A DNA stretch of 64,000 nt, from the NCBI GenBank assembly GCA_039000515.1, contig JBCFYV010011135.1, positions 32,517,876-32,581,875 on the forward strand, in the 5' to 3' direction. Below are positions 58,401 through 64,000 of the stretch, in pieces. Numbering within the stretch: the stretch's first letter is position 1; every line of letters starts with the position of its first letter. Origin of the DNA: Timema cristinae (taxonomy: Eukaryota > Arthropoda > Insecta > Phasmatodea > Timematidae). A model generated the notes under the pieces. That model saw nothing but the letters and a program-made list of their open reading frames with translations, was not told the origin of the DNA and made no database searches. Both the position numbers and the translations under genes were made by a program.

Positions 58401-61400
58401 TAAAATTTCCCAAATTTTGGGGAAAATCACCAAAATTCAAAAAAAAAAACTAAAAATATCGATTTTTCAATAAAAAAAACCTTTTTAAACGAAGGGCCCC
58501 GGAATAACCTACTTAAAAAAAAGGATTTTCAGTTTTCGATCGGATAAAAAAATTTTTGCTTCCCCGGCTCTTCCTTGTTTAACATACTTGGGAAAAAAAA
58601 GGGTCGGAAATTTTTTTACATAAAAAAAAAAACAAAAACTCGATAATTTAAAAGGGTTATATGGTGTCTTGTGCCCGGGCCCCCAAAAATTTCCAGACAC
58701 TTCAAAAAAAAAATTCAAAATTTAAATTTAAAAATATCCCAAAATTTTTTTATTTAAAAATTTCCCAAGTTTAAAGGGAAGGCCTTTAAAAAAACCAATA
58801 AATGGGGATTTTACTGTTTCGATGGTTTAAAAAAATTTAGCTTTTTAAGGGTTTTTATGTAATCCAAAAATATATAATTTAAAAAAGGGCTCGGATTTTT
58901 TTAGATTAAAAAGTTTACAAGAAAAAGGGAAGATAGGAGATTTGATGGTTTTTTATCCAAATTCAAAATTACAAGATTGGGTGGAAAAATTTACGAATAT
59001 TTCCCAAATTTAAATCTAAAACTATTGATTTTTCTTTTAAAAATTTCCCCCCAAAAATAAGCAAGGGCCCGGAAATTTCCACTTAAAAAGGGTTAAAAAG
59101 TTTTGGGTGAATTTAAAAACTAAGTTTTTAAAGGGTCTTCTGTAGGCCCCCAAAATTTATGGTTAAAAATTAAAAATTTTAAAAAAAAACACAAAACTTA
59201 TCCGATAGGGGAAAAAAGTAATTTAAAAGTTGTCTCGTGCACTTCAATACTACCAAAAATTTTGGGGCACACTTAAAAAAAATTCAAAATAAAATCTTAA
59301 AAAAATCGATTTTTCATATAAAAATTTTTTTTTCTAAAAGATAGGCCCCGGAATTAAACCCAAATTAAAAAGGGGAATTAAATGTTACGATCCCGGAAAA
59401 AAAATTTTGCTTCACGGCTCTTCCGCAGGGCAAAAAAATGGTTTAAAATAAGGGCTCGGGTTTACGTACATAAAAAAATTCAAAAGACTCGATAAAAATA
59501 AAAGATTATAAAAGGTTTTCTTGTGCAGTCACCCCAAAAATTGCCGGGAAAATCACAAATATTCAAATAACTCTAAAAATATTTTAATTTTTTTATATAA
59601 AAAAATTTTCCCCGGGAATGGGAAGGCCCTTTGAATTTTTCCCAACTAAATGGATTTCCCCATTGTTTCGATCGGATAAAAAATTTTTGTTTTATGGGTT
59701 TTTATGTAATCCAAATTTTAAATTAAAAAAGGGGGGCTGGATTTACATACATTAAAAAAGTTCACAAGACCCCGGAAAAAAAATTTGGGGGATTAGATGT
59801 TTTCTTATGCACTTCAATATTTCAAGATTGGTGGAAAAAAACCCCCAATATTCAAAAAAAACTCTAAAACTATTGTTTTTTCATATAAAAAATTCCCCAA
59901 AATATAAGGAAGGCCCGGAATTAACTTAAAAAAAAGTTTTAAAAGTTTTTATCGAATTAAAAAAATAAGTTTTTACCGGCTTTTCTGTAGCCAAATATAT
60001 GGTAAACATAAAACATTTAAAAAAAATAACCCAAAAAATATCCCATAGAAAGTGTAATTTTAAAGGGTTTTTCCCTTTTACTTCAATACAAAAAAATCTT
60101 TCCGGACAAAAACTACACAAAAATCAAAAAAAACTCTAAAAAAAATCGAATTTTTTTCATATAAAAATTTTCCTTATGTTTAAATGAAAGTCCCTGGAAT
60201 TTAAACCCACTTAAAAAGAGATTACCCGTTACGATCGGATAAAAAATTTAGCCCTTTAATGGGTTTCCCTTTAAATTTTCATTTGGGAAAAATTTAAGGG
60301 GTGGGGTTTCGTAAAAATAAAAAAATTTACAAAACTCGGTTTAAAATAAAAGATTATTGGTTTTCCCTTTTGCAGGGCCCTTTAAAACTAAAAATTTAAA
60401 AAATTTTTCATTTTTTTTAAAAAATTCCCCCAATTTTAAAAAAAGGCCCTTTTGGGAAATTTCCCCCCTTTAAAAAAAATTTAAATTTTTTTGATCGGAA
60501 AAAAAAATTTGTTTTTGGGTTTTTATTAACCAAAATATATTAAAAAAACATTAATTTAAAAAAATTCACAAGACCGAGGGAAAAGGAATTTTAAAAGGCT
60601 CTTTGCACTTCAATATTACCCAAATTGGGGAAAAAACAAAATTCAAAATAACTTTTAAAATATTGATTTTTCATATTAAAAAAATTCCCCCCCTAAAAGG
60701 GAAGGCCCTGGAAAAACCCCTTAAAAAAAAATTAATGTTTGATCGGTTTAAAAAAAATTTGTTACCGGCTTTCCGAGCCCCAAAATTATGGTAAAAAAAA
60801 ACATTTTAATAAAAAAATTTTCCCAAACTGATAAAAAAAAGGAATTTAAAATTTTTGGGGTCTTTCTTTACCCAAAAATTTTCCGGGCACATCACAAATT
60901 AATTCAAAAAAAACTTTAAAAAAAATTTAAAATTTTTCATATAAAAATTTTCCAATTAAAGGGAAAGGCCTTTTTAAAAAACCAAATTAAAAAGAAAAAA
61001 CCCTGTTTTCGCGGAAAAAAAAATTTAGCTTTTTTTGGGTTTTTAAGGGTTTACATAATGGGGAAAAAGAAGGGCTCGGATTTACTACTTTTAAAAAGTT
61101 CACAAAACCGAAAATAAAAGATTAATGGTTTTTGCTTCCAAAAATTGGGAAAAATTACAAAAATTTTTAAAATTTAAATCTTTAAAAATTAATTTTTCAT
61201 TAAAAATTCCCCAATAAAGGGGAAAGGCCCTTGGGAATTTTCCCCCCCTTAAAATAGTTTAAAAGTTTTGATCGGAAAAAAAAAATTTTGTTTTAGGGTT
61301 TTTTGTAACCAAATATTTGGAATCTTTTTAAAAATTTAAAAAATTTACAAAAGACCCGAAAAATAAGGGAATTTTTAAAGGTCCTTTTCCCCTTAAAAAT

Positions 61401-64000
61401 TTTAAAATTGGGGAAAAATCACCAATTCAAAAAAAACTTAAAAATATCGATTTTTCATATAAAAAATTTTTATTAAAAAACGTTTCCCCGGAATAAACCT
61501 ATTAAAAAGGATTAAAAAGTTTCGATCGGGGTAAAAAAATTTTGCTTAAATGGCTCTTCCGTTTTCAAAATGGTTTAAAATTTAAAGGGCCGGATTTACG
61601 TACATAAAAAAAAATTTAAAGACTCGATAATATAAAAGATTATATGGTTGGGCCCTTTTGCGTCCCAAAAAAAATTGCCCGACACTCACCCAAAATTCAA
61701 AAAACTTTAAAAAATCAATTTTTTTTTATAAAAATTTCCCCAAATAATGGGAAGGCCTTAAAAATTTCCCACAAAAGAGATTTTTACATGTTACGATCGG
61801 ATAAAAAAATTTTGCTTTTTTGGGGTTTTTTTGTAATCCCCATAAAATAATAAGGGAAGGGGGCGGGTTTTCCCTAATTTAAAAAGTTCACAAGACCCGA
61901 AAAGATTTTATTTGGGCTTTTTATGCATTTTAATATTACAAGAAATTGGGGGAAAAATAAAGAAAATTTTTAAAATAACTCTAAAAATAGGGTTTTTCAT
62001 TAAAAAAATTTCCCCCCCCTTTTTCAAGGCCCCGGAAAAACCCACCTTTAAAAAAAGTTAAATGTTTGATCGGAAAAAAAAATTTGTTACCGTCTTCGTA
62101 GCCCCTTTTAAAGGTTAAAACCATTTTTCTTTAAAAAAAATTTTCCCCAAACAAAAATAATAAAAGGATTTTTTAAAAGGTTTTCTGTGCTCCCACCCAA
62201 AATTGCAAGGGCACATCAAAAAATTCAAAAAAACTCTTTAAAAAATCTTTTTTTATATTAAAAATTTTTTAATTTAAAAGGGGGGCCTTGGGGAAAACCC
62301 CCCCAAAAAGAATTTTCATTTTACGATCGGATAAAAAAAATTTTGCTTTATGGGTTTTTTGTTTCCCCTATATTAAAAAAAGGGGTGGGTTTACCTCATT
62401 TAAAAAATTTACAAGACCGAAAAAAAAGAATTAATGGTTTTTGCCCCTTCAAACAAAATTTGGAAAACTCACCAAAAATTCAAAAAAAACTCTAAAAAAT
62501 TTAATTTTTTATATAAAAATTTTTCCCCAAATAATGGGAAAAGGGCCTTGGGAATTTTCCCAAATTTAAGAAATTTTAAAGTTTTGATCGGGGGAAAAAA
62601 TTTTTTTTTAGGGTTTTTTGTAACCCAAAAATTAAAAATTAAAATTTAAAAATTTAAAAATTTACAAAAGACCGAAAAATAAAGGAGTTTTAAAAGGTCT
62701 CTTTTCCCCTTCAATATTTTCCCAAATTTGGGGAAAAACACCAAAATTCCCAAAAAAACTCTAAAAATATTGATTTTCATTTTAAAAAATTTTCCAAATT
62801 AAGGAAGGCCCCGGAATTTCCCACTTTAAAAAGAAAATTTTTAAAAGTTTTGACGGAAAAAAAAAATTTGTTAAGGCTCTTCGAGCCCAAAATAATGGTA
62901 AAAACCATTTTAAAAATTAAAAAAATTTACAAAAAATTATAAAAAGGAATTTTTAAAAGGTTTTTCTTTTTCCAATTTTCCCAAAAAATTTCCGGGAAAA
63001 TCCAAAAAATTTAAAATAAAATCTAAAAAAAATCATTTTTTCATATAAAAATTTTTTAAGGTAAAAGGGAAGGCCCCCGGGGTTTAAACTTAAAAAAAAA
63101 ATTTACAGTTACGTTTTGGATAAAAAATTTTGCTTTTTTTGGGTTTTTTGTAACCAATTTTAAAAATTTAAAAGGAAGGGCCCGAATTTACATTTAAAAA
63201 AAATTTACAAAACCGGGAAAAAAAAGATTAATGGTTCTTTGCATTCCCCCCCAAAATTTGGGAAAAACACCAAAAATTTAAAATAACTTTAAAAAAATCA
63301 TTTTTTCATTAAAAAATTTCCCAAGTAAAAGGGGAAGGCCCTTGGAAATTAAACCACTTAAAAAAAAAATTTCAAGTTACGTCGGATAAAAAATTTAGCT
63401 TTTTGGGTTTTTTGTTCCCCCCCTAATTAAAAGGGGAAAGGGCGGGGTTTACCTATAATTTAAAAAAATTCCCCAAGACCCGAAAAATAAAAAATTAAAA
63501 GGGGTTTTTTTGCATTCCCCCCCAAAAAATTGGGGAAAAAAATCACCCAAAAATTTAAAAAAAATTTAAAAATTTTCAAATTTTTTTAAATTTAAAAATT
63601 TTCCCAAGTAAAAAAGGGGGGCCCTTGGGAAAAAACCCACTTAAAAAAAAATTTCACGTTACGAAACGGGTTAAAAAAAATTTTTTTTTAATGGGTTTTT
63701 TTGTTTTAAAAATTTTAAATTTAAAAGGGAAAGGGGTCGGATTTCATACAATTAAAAAATTTTAAAGACCCCGAAAAATTAAAAAATTTTTATTTTCTTT
63801 CAATTTAAAAAAATTTTGGAAAAATAAAAAAATATTCAAAAAAAATTTAAAAATATCAAATTTTTTATTAAAAATTTTCCCAAGTTAAAAAGGGAAAAAC
63901 CCTTGGAATTAACCCCCTTTAAAAAAGGATTTTACAGTTCGTCGGATAAAAAAATTTTGGGTTTTATGGGTTTTTTGTAATTACATTAATAATGAAGGGT
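49441..64000 (+). repeat. same satellite, low-quality sequence, running off the window
   Basis: All marker words of the satellite remain recognisable (for example acgatcggataaaaaa, ctggctcttcc, ggtgtcttgtgcagtc, cacttcaatattacaagatt), but they are broken by expanded runs of A, T, C and G, missing bases and random words. Short open frames here are by-products. The array does not end inside the window. Confidence 0.9.

Noticed and set aside
49441..64000. Dozens of 60-100 residue open frames, rich in Lys, Phe, Asn and Ile
   Set aside because: AT-rich frames through low-quality satellite sequence, found in all frames and not conserved between repeat copies.

Overview
This is eukaryotic genomic DNA from an invertebrate, most likely an arthropod. 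The evidence is spliced genes with animal-type proteins, AT-rich introns, abundant tRNA-derived SINEs, LINE 3' ends, MITEs and long satellite arrays. One interspersed repeat (38655-39136) has the CCCGCGGCTT..CTCGCGTGG head that I associate with arthropod genomes. The species cannot be fixed from the window.

Genes. Two genes are recognised, both on the + strand. (1) The last three coding exons of Miro/RHOT, the mitochondrial Rho GTPase (830-1042, 2419-2615, 8071-8197); the 5' part lies left of the window. (2) A complete RPS15A gene (uS8) with a non-coding TOP-type first exon (about 13901-13964), three coding exons (14318-14450, 17853-18017, 20019-20112) and a poly(A) signal at 20144. Its second coding exon lacks one C in a C run, which breaks the frame; otherwise the 130-codon length and all splice phases fit. 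Two further exon candidates are weaker: a 65-base unassigned exon at 23129-23193, and a signal-peptide-like first exon at 25201-25357 with a strong Kozak start, possibly followed by a short Cys-rich exon at 28707.

Repeats, 0-41 kb. Non-coding space is dominated by repeats. There are four SINE families (here called A-D); A and B have different tRNA-like heads but share one 3' tail. LINE ORF2 C-terminal remnants occur at three places. Several MITE families have clear target duplications (TA, TTAA, TAA). Minisatellites are numerous: a 43-bp array starting exactly at a Miro 5' splice site; a 51-bp repeat in three arrays, one + and two inverted; a 62-bp array in an RPS15A intron that derives from LINE coding sequence; a 25-bp array; and a short 62/63-bp array. 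A roughly 720-bp palindromic element lies just before the large satellite.

Satellite, about 40.8-64 kb. The right third is one satellite array built of three related ~262-bp monomers in a ~785-bp higher-order repeat. To about 49.4 kb the copies are clean. Beyond that the same repeat continues, but with swollen homopolymers and scrambled bases, which looks like failed consensus polishing rather than biology. No genes were found there. No bacterial-type operon, CRISPR array or viral gene is present. The most interesting material is how repeats arise and interact with genes: a minisatellite that multiplies a splice donor, a minisatellite grown from a retrotransposon coding region, and SINE families that share one mobilisation tail.
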